From: Anas platyrhynchos
Taxonomy: Eukaryota; Chordata; Aves; Anseriformes; Anatidae
Assembly (NCBI RefSeq): GCF_047663525.1
Contig: NC_092587.1
Coordinates: 198,025,501-198,089,500, forward strand
Reading direction: 5' to 3'
Length of the DNA: 64,000 nucleotides
The position numbers were made by a program, and so were the translations under genes. Positions within the stretch are counted from its first letter, which is position 1. Every line of letters begins with the position of its first letter. The notes beneath the pieces were generated by a model. It worked only from the letters and a program-made list of their open reading frames with translations. It searched no databases and was not told where the DNA came from. Below, one piece after another: positions 1 through 10,024 of this stretch.

Positions 1-2445
1 GTTATGCAACTATTACACGCTTGTTTAGCTACAGCGTACATGCCTATACGTATATATTTTCTTAATACGGTGTCACACATTGCCTGGACTCCCCAGTGGC
101 TTCCTTGGTGTAGAACGGCTAACATTTCTCTCATTATCTGTTTGTTTACCATTTCTCTCCCATCAGGGAGAGTCCACCATCCTTCGGACTCCTTTGCTCC
201 TAATTCCCTAAAGGCTTCTATTTCCTTTTTACTGAATATTTGCTTTTCAGGTGGAGGTTTTATTTCAGGTACAAGAAGCAGCTTTGCTTCTACCTCTCAT
301 TGCAAAGCTGCTTCTTTAGCCTTTTCATCTGCAATCCTGTTTCCCCATTTAACTAGGGAGTTTCCTTTTCGATGTCCTTTCACGTGCACCACAGCAACCT
401 CCTCTGGTAGTAACAGACTTTCCAAAATCTGTCTAATTAATTCTTCATGAACCAATTCCTTTCCCTTCCTGTTTACTAAGTCCTTTTCTTCCCATATTTT
501 TCCAAATGCATGTACCACCCCATATGCATATTGTGAGTCAGTATATATAGTTCCCTGTTTCCCTTTTAATTATTTTAATGCTTGATTTAATGCATATAAT
601 TCACAGGTTTGAGCTGACCAATTGCTAGGCCGTCTTCCCATTTCTTCGACATTCCCATCCGGTCCTTCAATGATGCAATAACCATTACATCTCTTTCCTT
701 GTACCACCTTAGAAGACCCATCTGTAAACAATATTTCCCCTTCCTCTAAGGGCACCTCTTGCAAATCTAATCTTACCTTTGCCTGGTAATTTATTAAATG
801 TAAGCAGTTATGTTCCGTATTTATTGGATCCTCAATTCCCTTTGACAAGAAGGAGGCAGGATTCAAAACAGACTCTGTAGTTATAGTTAAATCATCCTTT
901 TCAATTAGTATAGCTTCATATTTTAGTATTCTGGAGTCTGTCAGCCACCTTCCTGCTTTCTGAGTGAGAATAGCCTTCACTTGGTGAGGGGTAGCAACAA
1001 TCAGTTGTCCTCCAAAGGTGAATTTCCTGCTCTCTTCTACTAATAAGGCAGTTGCTGCTACTGCCTGAATGCATTCTGGCCATCCCTGGGATACAGGGTC
1101 TAATAATTTAGACAAAGATGCTACAGGTTTCTTTTTATCTCCCATTCTTGGGTTAACACCCCCAAAGCAGCACCCTCACTTACAGTTATAAAAAGATAAA
1201 ATGATTTCTTTAGGGCAGGAAGAGCTAAGACTGGTGCTGTAATAAGGTCTTTTTTTAAAAAAAAATTTCCATTACTTCTTCTTCCTCTTTAATCCAGTTC
1301 AGTATATTAGGTTCTTCCTCCAATAATTTGAGATATAATTTCTCTGATTTCTGTGCATATGCTTCTATCCACAGTCTGCAATATCCAGTTCAACCCCCAA
1401 ATTTTCTCAACTCTTTCTTTGTTTTAGGGAGAGGAAGTCGCACAATTCCCTGAATCTCCTCAGGGTTTACTCTCCGTCTGCCCTCAGAGACTACATGTCC
1501 CAAATACTTAACCTCTTTTTCTACACACTGTAATTTATCTTCAGATACCCTTAGCCCGTGTTCTCCTAAAAAATTCAGGAGTTTATTGGTGGCTTCTTTT
1601 ACCTCCGATCTTTCTTCCCCAGATATCAATAAATTATACACATACTGTAACAACATCACCCCTTCTGGAATCTGAAATGTTTCTAAAATCTTTTCCAATT
1701 CTTGCCCAAACAAATTGGGAGATTCAGTGAATCCCTGAGGCAAAGCAGTCCATCTATATTGCTGTTTACGACCTGTCTCTGGGTCTTCCCATTCAAGTGC
1801 AAAAATGTATCGACTTTCAGGATCTAGTGGGCATGCCCAAAAGGCATCCTTTAAATCTATAACATTGAACCATTTGTGCTCATAAGGGATTTTACTCATC
1901 AGGGTATAAGGGTTAGGAACCACAGGGTGGTGCTTTCATGTTATCTTGTTAACTTTTCTCAGGTCTTGTACTAATCGGTACGAACCATCTGGCTTTCGTA
2001 CTGGTCAAATTGGAATGTTATATGGTGACATACAAGGCTCCAAAAGACCATCTTTAACTAAAGTTTGCACTATAGGTTTCAGGCCCATTTTTCCTTCACA
2101 AGAGATAGGATACTGTCGTTGTCTAACTCTTCCGCTCCCTTCTTGAACAGTTATCTTTAAGAGAGTTATGTTAAGCCCTCCTCGATTTCCTGCCCTTACC
2201 CATACCGTGGGATTTATTTCTTTTTCATCATTTTCTGTTAATAATTTCATTGCGACTGTTCTTCCTTTTTCACAGGTCTTCAATCATAATCCTAATTTGA
2301 CTATTAAATCTCTCCCTAATGTTATATATGGAGTGGTAATTCGTGTCGAGAAAATGGTTGATATTAATAAAGAAGGGGGAGATTTAGGAATGTGGCCATG
2401 GGGGTTGGAAAACCCCATGAGTGAGACAACATTAGACTCTTAACG
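1..2445 (-). mobile_element. Class I (gammaretrovirus-like) endogenous retrovirus, partial
   Basis: A fossil provirus on the minus strand, entering from the left window edge. Visible parts, from right to left, are the end of the protease, reverse transcriptase, RNase H and the beginning of integrase. The pol sequence type and the matching integrase in the next copy indicate a gammaretrovirus-like class I element. It is broken in several places. No gag and no 5' LTR are recognisable to its right. Confidence 0.88.
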
Positions 2446-3051
2446 ATGAGGCCATCAGGAATATCAAAGAGTTTAGAGGGAACACAGGGTGATTCAGGAG
2501 ACTCTGTGCAGTCTCCGGTTTCTTGTTCTCCAGCTGGTTCTCTTTTTCTCCAGCTGGTAAGGCATGGATGTTTCTGTGTGTTTGCTGTTGTTACATTCAA
2601 AGTTGTTTGACCAATGAAAAGTTGTTTTGAAAAGAACTGCTGTGGGGAGAAGGGGATAAGAGGGGAAACCGCCCTCAAGATAAAAAAGGCAGCACGATGA
2701 AGTTACATCAATAAAGAAGCAGGAAAAAGAAGTGAAGAGGAACAGGCTGGCAGAACGCAGACCAGGACGGTCTTTTGACACTTTGCTGTGCTGCAGGAGC
2801 GGGCTAGCTTGCAGCTTAACCTCCCTTGCCCCTGCTTTCAAGGGACTGGGAGGGTAAGGGGTGCATTGTCCCAGTGCATCCCAGCAACTCCTTGCACCTT
2901 CTGGCCGCTAGCAGCTCCTGGAAACTTCCCTCTCCGAGCTCTTGGCACCCCGATGGCTGCGTTGGCTTTCTGCCTGAGGAGCCCTGATGCCTTTGCTGGC
3001 AAGGGCATCCCTTCCTGGCCATGGTCTCAGCCAGGACTGTCTCTCCTGCAG
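2446..3051. other. Unassigned; LTR-like stretch and possible 5' flank
   Basis: No gene is recognised. The stretch 2570-2790 has LTR-like traits on the plus strand (a CCAAT-type motif, an A-rich TATA-like ATAAAAAAGG, then AATAAAG near 2711), but I cannot define its ends or family. From about 2790 to 3051 the sequence is GC-richer and ends in a pyrimidine tract plus CAG, which forms the acceptor of the next exon. Confidence 0.35.
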
Positions 3052-3309
3052 AGGTTAGGCACAACGGATTTGGCCACATGGGACCGAAGAGGTGTCCTCG
3101 CACAGCCAGAGTCTGGAGGAGTCATCGTCTTTCCCAGGTGAGTGTGCTGCGTCTGCAGCCCATGGCTGGCGTCAAGGCCAGGGCACTGCAACTACTGAGT
3201 GTGGTGGCCTGGAATCACACTGCTGTCCTCTTCTTGCTTCCAGGATTGGGCTCTACATTCCATCTGGAAGAGCTGCAGGGGGTAATCCAGTTCAAAGTCC
3301 CGAGAAGCA
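3052..3309 (+). CDS. Two short plus-strand exons, possibly of a CCDC81-like gene; second one interrupted
   Basis: Exon A is 3052-3137, with acceptor CTCTCCTGCAG and donor CAG/GTGAGT. Exon B starts at 3244 after CTTGCTTCCAG. They join in frame through the sequence VIVFPR-IGLYIPSGR. I do not recognise the protein. In copy 3 exon B runs on to a donor, but here it stops matching at about 3309, where the truncated AKAP-like copy begins. The reading frame stays open across that junction, so a chimeric transcript is possible. Assignment to a CCDC81-like gene rests only on the HU-domain exon downstream at 5823-6063. Confidence 0.4.
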
Positions 3310-3315
3310 GGATGA

Positions 3316-5852
3316 AAGCTGCCAGGGCGTGCCGGGGGCCGCTGCAGGGCAGCTCACAGCAGCACTTCTAGCGGGGACACGGAGCAGAATGGCAGAAATG
3401 GCCCAAGTAACTTGGCCTTTCTTCTCGCTTCTCTTGCAGATGGAGAAGAAGCCGCAAGACATCAAGACACTGCCTCACTGTGGGGTGAGGCAGGCCGAGA
3501 GAATCCAGCTGCCAGCCCTGCCGCCTTTGCCAAGGCAGGCAGCGACTCTCAAGCAAGTGCCTAAAGCAGAGACATCATTATCTGAAAAGGCCACTTGCAA
3601 GCTGCCCCCTCTGCAAGCAGCAGCCTCTGCAACTTCTGCCAGAGGAAGAGCAAAGGCATTGGGTACAGAGGCCCTCAGCCACCGAGAGCTTCTGCCACCT
3701 CTTCCATGCGTCTCTGCTGAGAGGGACAGGGCAGAGAGGGCAGAGAGGTGGGAACGTGTCCCACACAGCCCTGTGGCCCCTGCTGAGGATGTGGAGTACT
3801 CAGTACGGTCCTTCGTCTCCACAGTCATAAGAAATGCTGTAGCCAAGAGCAAGGCAAGGCTTTCTCCATCAGGCAGAGGTCCTAGGACCACAGGCCACAG
3901 AACACCACCTCTCCCCACAGCAGTGCCCTGGCATTTGAAGAAGAGCCGGCACCCTGCCCCACACAGCCCCACCGACTCTTTTACGGTGCTGCAGGACACA
4001 GCACTGTCTGTTGTGTCTGAAGCCATGTCAAAGGCGATGGCTAAAATGCGGCAACAAGGCCAATGACCGGCAGCAATGGGGGACCCAGTGACAGCAACAA
4101 CATGGGCAACACATGGGGTGCCCAGTGACAGCAACAAGATCAGCCGGCGTCCAGACTGACATGGAGAGCAGGTGGACCGCTGCTCTGCCAGCGTTCGATT
4201 GTCGGGGAGGTGCAAGAAAACCAACTGCCAGCAGAGACCATGCACCAGCCAGCCCAGGCAGGGTTGAAAAGCAAGAGCAAGAGAGAGCCCAAAACATCAA
4301 ACCCAGGCAGGGGAGCAGCAAGGAGGGGACAAGCCAGGGCCGAGGCAGGCAAGAAAGCGGTCCTGTGGGATGGGACCAAGAGGAAGAGATTGTCGTCATC
4401 AAGTCTGCGATCAACCCCAGGTTTGCCAGACTCTTCCAGGAACCACAGGCTTTTCCCCCGGAAGAAGGCAGCTCATCCAGCACCGTGGACAGGGAGGCCG
4501 CAGAAGAAGAAGCAGTAAACCCAACAAGCGCCTCTCTTGACTCATCAGAGTCCACGGACACTACACTGTCAGCTGCTTCCCTGGCAGAAGGTCCTGGGGA
4601 AGAGAGGCACGGCACACCTCTCACAGCACCAGCACCAGCACCAGCACCAGCACCAGCAGCAGCAGAGAGGACACCAGCGAGTCCTCTATCAGCCCCTATT
4701 TGCGAAGATGAGGGGTACAGAGCGCCTCCCCAGACACCTGGAGGTCAAGACTCAAAGCCATCAGCATGTCCCTGCCCCAGTGAGCACAGCACTGCGGTGC
4801 TGGTTGAGAGCCAGGGACGTGCACGACATGCCTCCAGTGTCTCTGAGGAAGAGCTGGATGAAACAGCCGAGATTGTCGTTGCTGCAGTGCTACTCCATTC
4901 TGTAGCCATCATGCAGGGAGCCACGAGCAAGGATCCAACTGCTCCCTCGGCTGCATAGCCCAGGGTGCCTCCTCCCACCCCAGAGCCTGTTGACTGTACA
5001 GCAGTTGATGAAACCGGAGCAGTGGCTACTCCCTTGGCTACGGTTCCTGGGCACCAGGTAAGCCCAGCGCGTGTGGTGGTCTCCAGGCACCGAGGGCAGC
5101 CCGAGGCAGAAGCAGTGCGTGGGGTGTGCGTGCTGGGGAGCTGCCTGCTGCTCTCCATTCCCAAACGCCCCAGGCACAAGGGCTGACATCCCTTCCATCA
5201 CCTACCTGTGCTCTTGCTCTCCCCATGCAGGTTGCTGCTGAGCAGGGAGGCCAAGCACAGTCCTCCTGCACCAGAGATACACCAGCAGACAAGCCAGCAA
5301 CGTGCCAGAAACAAGAGCCGTCCCGGGGACTTTTGGATGGGCCTGTTCAGAGCAGCGAGCAGGAGCAAGGGCTAGGAAAACGCAGGGGGGATGGCTGGTC
5401 CTGGGCCACCCCTTCCCTTGGGTGCTGGTGCGGGGGGAAGGCAGGGGCTTGCCCATCACCCGCTCAGGCCCTAACCTACACCTCTCTGTCTCCCACAGGC
5501 ATCCATGACCTCACACAAGCCCCGGCACACCAGCCACGGCCCGCCCACATCAGGAGACAGGCGCTTCAGGCTCTGCGCAGTGCTTTGTGCTGCAGCTTCA
5601 TCGCAGAAGAGTGGGAGTAGCAGCGCCCAGCTGCCAGCACCAGGAGGGCGCTCGGAGCTGTACGCTGACATCACTGAAAGGAACAGGACAGTGCCCCAGG
5701 AATTCAGATGCCCCTCCACATCCTGCCCCCAGCCTCAGCTCATCTGCAGCTGCCTTCTGCTGGGAATAAAAGCTCAGGCAGAGTTTTGCTCCCAGTGCTC
5801 CTCTCTGTGTCGTTGATCTCAGGAGAAAGAGTGGTGCAGACCACGCCAACCT
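3316..5852 (+). pseudogene. Truncated, broken paralogue of the AKAP-like gene
   Basis: The sequence is an inverted homologue of 16479-12658. Homology starts inside intron 1 of the intact gene, so the promoter and exon 1 are missing. The exon 2 equivalent is 3440-5057 (ATG right after CTCTTGCAG, donor CAG/GTAAGC), exon 3 starts at 5231, exon 4 is 5499-5620, and an AATAAA lies at 5765-5770. Exon 2 is about 1.24 kb shorter than in the intact gene: it has one of the two short helix units and one of the two ~302-residue units. It is broken by a stop at 4064-4066 followed by a frame change, by a stop at 4956-4958, and by loss of the exon 3 donor. Two helix motifs remain readable (VRSFVSTVIRNAVA and EIVVAAVLLHSVA). 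Present only in copies 1 and 2. Confidence 0.75.
4624..4662 (+). repeat. CAGCAC hexanucleotide repeat in the truncated paralogue
   Basis: An AP-dipeptide-coding tract inside the broken plus-strand paralogue. Copy 2 (27434-27466) is one hexamer shorter. Confidence 0.8.
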
Positions 5853-6063
5853 GCTTCCCGTAGCATTCAACACCGTGCAGCGCTGCATTCAGGAGACCCT
5901 GCTCTTTCTCTCCTACACCCTTGCAAAGAAGCAGGCTGTTGATTTCATCTTCAAGGACATCGGCCGTCTGGTCTCCCGCAAGAGCAGAGTCCAAATGCAC
6001 TTTTCCTCCGACTTTGTTCACAACCTGAATAGCAACGGCCAGCTGTTGAAATGCCGCCTCACT
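5823..6063 (+). CDS. CCDC81-like HU-domain exon
   Basis: The frame that reads NLLPVAFNTVQRCIQETLLF and then FIFKDIGRLVSRKSRVQMHF and FVHNLN matches the second HU (DNA-binding-protein-HU-like) domain of vertebrate CCDC81, whose human counterpart has KETLLFLSRS, FKGIGVL and VKMRFYKDF at the same spacing. CCDC81 is a centrosomal/ciliary protein. The exon follows an AG acceptor (TGATCTCAG) and ends at ACT/GTAAGT. The first ~30 bases are shared with the 3' flank of the intact AKAP-like gene, so the two genes were neighbours before rearrangement. No complete CCDC81-like gene can be assembled here, so it may be a remnant or part of a short paralogue. Confidence 0.65.
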
Positions 6064-6367
6064 GTAAGTTTCTCACTGCACCAGCACAGCCCAGGGCTCC
6101 TGGGAAATGCCCCAAGAGGCCGTTGGCGTGTTAGGAAACAGCTGGGGAAGAGGAAGGAGGCCCTGCAGGAAGGCAGGACCAAGAGCAGAGCTGTGGACAT
6201 CCCCGGGAAGACTGTGGAGGAGCTCCCGCTCTGGTAGTCCTCTGCTGCAACAGCCTTCTTTCCACAGCCCCTTGTTCAGTGAGGCCTCTGGGCTCTCACT
6301 GGCACCCTTCTCCCTGAAGGGAGCAGGGAGTGTCACTCAGCTCTCCTCTCTGGAGCGGAATCTTGAA

Positions 6368-6612
6368 CCTTTCCAGAGAATCACAGAATGGCTTGGGTTG
6401 CAATTGATGTTAAAGATCTTCTATTCCCTCCTGCCCCCTGCCATGGGCAGGGATGCCATTCACTAGAGCAAGTAGCCCAGTGCCTCATCCAAACAGGTCT
6501 TGAAGACCTCCAGGGATGGGGCATCCACGGCTTCTCTGGGCAAGCTGTTCCAGTGCCTCACCACCCTCTGTGTGAAGAAGTTTTGTGGCCACCAAGGAGC
6601 AGCTCTGACTAG
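6368..6612 (-). mobile_element. CR1 LINE 3' end
   Basis: Minus-strand CR1 fragment. The encoded end ([20 protein letters not shown] on the minus strand) is the typical C-terminus of CR1 ORF2, and the CR1 3' terminus (AGAATCACAGAATGG on the plus strand) lies at the low-coordinate end. It is severely 5'-truncated, as is usual for CR1, and sits in the intron between the HU-domain exon and exon 6635-6756. Absent from copy 3. Confidence 0.85.
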
Positions 6613-6634
6613 CCTTCTCTTTTCCTCCTGACAG

Positions 6635-6756
6635 GGATGCCTCCTGCTATTAAGAGCCGGCTGCTCACACCCCAGAGTCGCTCTCCAGCCAGACTCCAGG
6701 GCGACAGGGGAGGCACAGCTGGGCCAGGCTGCTGGGGGAAAAGAGCCTTCTCCCAG
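6635..6756 (+). CDS. Exon downstream of the HU-domain exon, function unknown
   Basis: Bounded by a TTTTCCTCCTGACAG acceptor and a CAG/GTGAGG donor, 122 bases. One frame is open and contains a SRSPARLQG stretch. It resembles no family I can name. Position suggests it follows the CCDC81-like HU exon. Copy 3 carries a diverged 124-base relative (49055-49178), and this length change argues against strong coding constraint. Confidence 0.4.
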
Positions 6757-7005
6757 GTGAGGCTGGGGGGCAGCTGGAGGAGGCAGCCCCTGGGCTCTTC
6801 CCCTTGAGTCAGCGAGCGGCTTTCCTTGGACAGGGGGACTTGGCCAGCTCCACAGGGGTCCCGACACATGTCCCACCCACTGCCCTTTCCTTGCTGGGCA
6901 GCCGTTTGCTGAGCAAAAGCTGTAGCAGCAAATCCTCCTCTTGTGTGCTTGCAGAATGCTGACAGCATTCATTCAGGAGAGCTCCTCGAGGATGGGAGAA
7001 GAGGG

Positions 7006-7732
7006 TGTAATAAATGGCTCAGTCTTCAAAATAGGACTATAATCAAAGTTTACAATTTATTAAAGGAATAGAGGTAAGCAAACAGCGATGGGTGCGCTGG
7101 GAGTCTCTGCTCCACCAAGACACCCACCAGTTACATCAAGCAGCTGATTTGTATGCTCCTAGGCTGATACATATTCATTACTACTTCTAAATAAAACAGG
7201 GTTATTATAATTAGTTTCTGGAATCCCAACTGGAGCATGTGTATCAGTCTCCGGTGGTCCCTCTGGGGGTCTCTGGGGGGTCTCTCGTGCTGAAGGCTCA
7301 TAGTCTTCCTCCCTCTTGTCCTTCTCCTTTGTCCAACTTGGCTGTATGTCAGAGACTTGTGCAACATCCCCTGCAAGCTTTGTCTTTTAGTTGTTCTTCA
7401 GCTCTCGCCATCTCCTTAATCTCCTGGCCAGATATCAGAGACTTGCATAGTGTCCCATGCAATAGTCATAATAGTTAGCAGTTATTCTGAAACCCCCCAG
7501 ATATCAGAGACTTCAAGGAAGAGCCTACAAATGCATTGCCCTTCAAGCTCTCTATTGACACGAATTGCTAAACCATTCCTTTGCAAGATACGAGAATTAT
7601 ATACGTTAACCACTCTGTTCTTCTTAGACTTGTGGTTATACAAGGGTATGTAAGACAGAAGGTCACATTCATCATACCATGCGGCCCTAGCATTGTTCCA
7701 TACTGACACAAATCAGATGAACATATCTCACA
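7006..7732 (-). mobile_element. ERVL-like solo LTR
   Basis: A 727-base LTR on the minus strand: minus-strand start TGTGAGATATG, end CATTTATTACA. An AATAAATTG polyadenylation region near 7055 and the general layout resemble avian ERVL-type LTRs; the family is assigned from memory of such sequences. AGGG flanks both sides (7002-7005 and 7733-7736), a candidate target-site duplication. Three copies of a TCAGAGACTT core (near 7351, 7434 and 7506) show short internal repeats. No internal retroviral genes are present. Confidence 0.65.
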
Positions 7733-8496
7733 AGGGGAAGGGCAAGCGCTGTGCTGCAGCCTGGCCCCAAACTCAAGCCCCTGCCTGCGAGGCTCACCAG
7801 AGAGCAGGACAAGTAGCCACTGCATCTGTGTGCCCATTGCCGGGCTGTTTCACGGGTTGCCTTTGTGGAGATTTGATGTTTCTCTCTAATCGTTGCATGC
7901 TCAGCACAAAGCATGTTTTTGCAGGCATTGCTCTCCTGCGCACACTGCCAGTGTACAGCCAGGGAAGCAGCTGCTGCAGCAGCTCAGAGCAGAAGGCCAC
8001 GGTTGTTCACTCACCCAATGCAGCTGCAAAGGAGCCTCCATTTTTTCGGGGAACTCCAGGCCTCTGGGTACAGCAAGGGACAGGGTTCCCCTATCTCTGG
8101 TTCTCTCTCTCCCCTCTTTGCTGGGAGGCTCTGGATGAGGGCCTCTACTTCTCTGATTTGGCAGGTGGCTGCCACAGCTTGCACCACGGCTTCTCCTTGG
8201 GCCAGACCTCAGAAAAGAGACACTGGTCCTCGCAGAGAGCTGCCGCCTGCTGGAAAAGCAAGACCAGGTTGTTGAGCAAAAGCTATAGCAGCAAATCCTC
8301 GTCTTGTGTGCTTGCAAGATGCTGGCAATGCATCAGGTGAGCTCCACAAGGATGGCAGAACAGGGATAGGGTTGTTACAAGGGTAGTGCTTCTGAAGATT
8401 TGACGTTTCTCTAACCACTTCATGCCCTTCTCCCCTGCAGGAAATAGGCTGCCTGTGCCGCCAGCAAGACAAAAGAACTCTGAGAAGAACTTCAGA
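7733..8496. other. Unassigned stretch between the LTR and the VDAC2 retrocopy
   Basis: Several pyrimidine-AG acceptor-like sites and one long plus-strand open frame (7693-8340) occur, but no family is recognised. The segment 8255-8345 is a relative of 6890-6995 and 11690-11815 (shared core TTGTGTGCTTGCA). The last part, 8443-8496, after CCCTGCAG, abuts the VDAC2 fragment. Confidence 0.3.
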
Positions 8497-9003
8497 GAAG
8501 TTGTTCCTTGTCAATTTTGCTTTGGCACTATCAAAAGTCATCTGCTAACCAACCAGCCAGCCTTCATAACCGAAGACAGCTGAACCATGGATTGCAGGCC
8601 CAGCAAAGTCAAAGTCAACATCACAACCGAGGTTTAGGCATTCACGTTTATATGCTGACTTGATTTTACCACTCTTCTTTCCTGTATTTGGTGAGAAAGT
8701 TGTATCAAACGTCAACTTCAAGCCTTTGGCAATCTGATCTTCAATTGCAATTTCTGTTCCCAGAGTGTTATCTGTGTTCCGTTTTTCTGTGAAAGTCAGC
8801 CCATACTCAGCCCACTTGTATTTGGTCTCCAAGCTCCCATTAACTTTTCCAGTGTCGGTGTTCGAAGAACCAGATGTTGTGAACTCCACCCCACTTGCAG
8901 ATTTTGTTTTCACATCCAGCTTCACCAACCCAAACCCATATCCTTTATTGAAGGTATCTCTGGCAGATTTGCCAAGGTCTGCGTACGACGGAGGAATTGC
9001 CAT
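8497..9003 (-). pseudogene. VDAC2 processed retrocopy, 3'-truncated
   Basis: Intronless minus-strand frame starting [16 protein letters not shown] and keeping the VDAC2-type residues [12 protein letters not shown] and [23 protein letters not shown]2 is the mitochondrial outer-membrane voltage-dependent anion channel of about 283 residues; the homology here covers 169 codons and ends abruptly after LTRNNF at 8497. The family's TEKWNTDN reads [12 protein letters not shown] replaces the Tyr of the GYQMTF segment. It is a multi-exon host gene without introns, so a LINE-mediated retrocopy, cut at its 3' end by rearrangement. Confidence 0.9.
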
Positions 9004-9327
9004 TGGAGCTGGCTGGCGCGGGAGGGCGGCTTAGCTCTGCCACGAAGCTTCTCTCCAAGAGAAAAACCTGCCCTTTCTGAGCCTTGTTTTCCTTCGTGAA
9101 GGATGAGGGCTCCTGCAAAGCCTGCTGCCCTGGAAGTGTTCTTGCCCTTAGCTTCAGAGGCCGAGGGCTGGGGCCTTTCATGCTGCCTTTCTGAGAGAAA
9201 GCAGGCTGCAGGGAAACTGCCCTGAGCCTGGGGAAACCCTGAGGGGATGACTGCCCCACTGCCATGGGACAGCTCGCACATTAGCACTCCCCTCTAAAAA
9301 TGCTCCCTGTTTCTGCTTCCCCTGTAG

Positions 9328-10024
9328 CAGAAGATGCAGGCGGAAATGCAGAGGCTGCAGAGGGGGTGTGCTTCCTCCATGGCACTCATGGACCTGAAGA
9401 ACGCTCTGCAGCTGGTACCAGTGGAGATGAAGCATCAGCATGTCCTCATCCCTCTCCCTCCAGCGAAGAAGGCTGAGGCAGCTCCCCTCAGCAAATCAAG
9501 TGCCAGGTAAGTGTGGGCCAGCTCCCACAAAGGCCAGGAAAAGCTGAGCTGCATCAGGCTGCCCGAGGGATCCAGCATGCGGGTTGCTCAGCTCTGGGCT
9601 TTGGCTCTCCATCCCCTGGCTGCTTCGGGGAGGCAATGACTGTGGAGAGGACCTTGCCTCCAGACGTTCCCCTGCAGACCCAAAGTCCTGAAGCTCCCCT
9701 GCAGCCGACAGTCACGTACCCACAGTGGAAGGGGGCTGTGCTCCCTGCTCCTGGGGCTGGGGGCAGGCAGAGCTGGGGACCTTCAGATCCTACCTGAGAG
9801 TTTTTTTCTCTGTTGATGCAGCTACCAATTAGTACGGAGTGTGCGGGCGGGGAAAGTGATGGAGAAGAGAAAGGAGGCCTGGAAAATCACTGGGCTGCGG
9901 CGCACTGCCTCTGTCTTGCTTCCGCGATTGCGCTCTACACACATTTCTTATTTCATTTCATTAAGATGTAATATTTATCTTTATTTCAATAATATTTATC
10001 TTTATTTCATTAAGATTTAATAAA
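9328..10024 (+). CDS. Two-exon 3' end of an unrecognised gene, with poly(A) signal
   Basis: The penultimate exon is 9328-9506 (acceptor CTTCCCCTGTAG, donor CAG/GTAAGT). The last exon starts at 9822 after CTCTGTTGATGCAG. They join in frame and encode, in part, KMQAEMQRLQRGC, DLKNALQLVPVEM, PLPPAKKAEAAPLSKSSA and SVRAGKVMEKRKEAWKITG. The frame stops at 10018-10020, overlapping an AATAAA at 10019-10024. The first part looks helical and charged. I do not recognise the family. It could be the tail of the plus-strand gene containing the CCDC81-like exon, but the intervening LTR and VDAC2 fragment make that uncertain. Confidence 0.45.

Noticed and set aside
2570-2790. A candidate 5' LTR for the class I retrovirus next to its protease end.
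   Set aside because: The sequence does not match the 3' LTR at 20806-21282 and its orientation signals are on the plus strand, so it is left unassigned.
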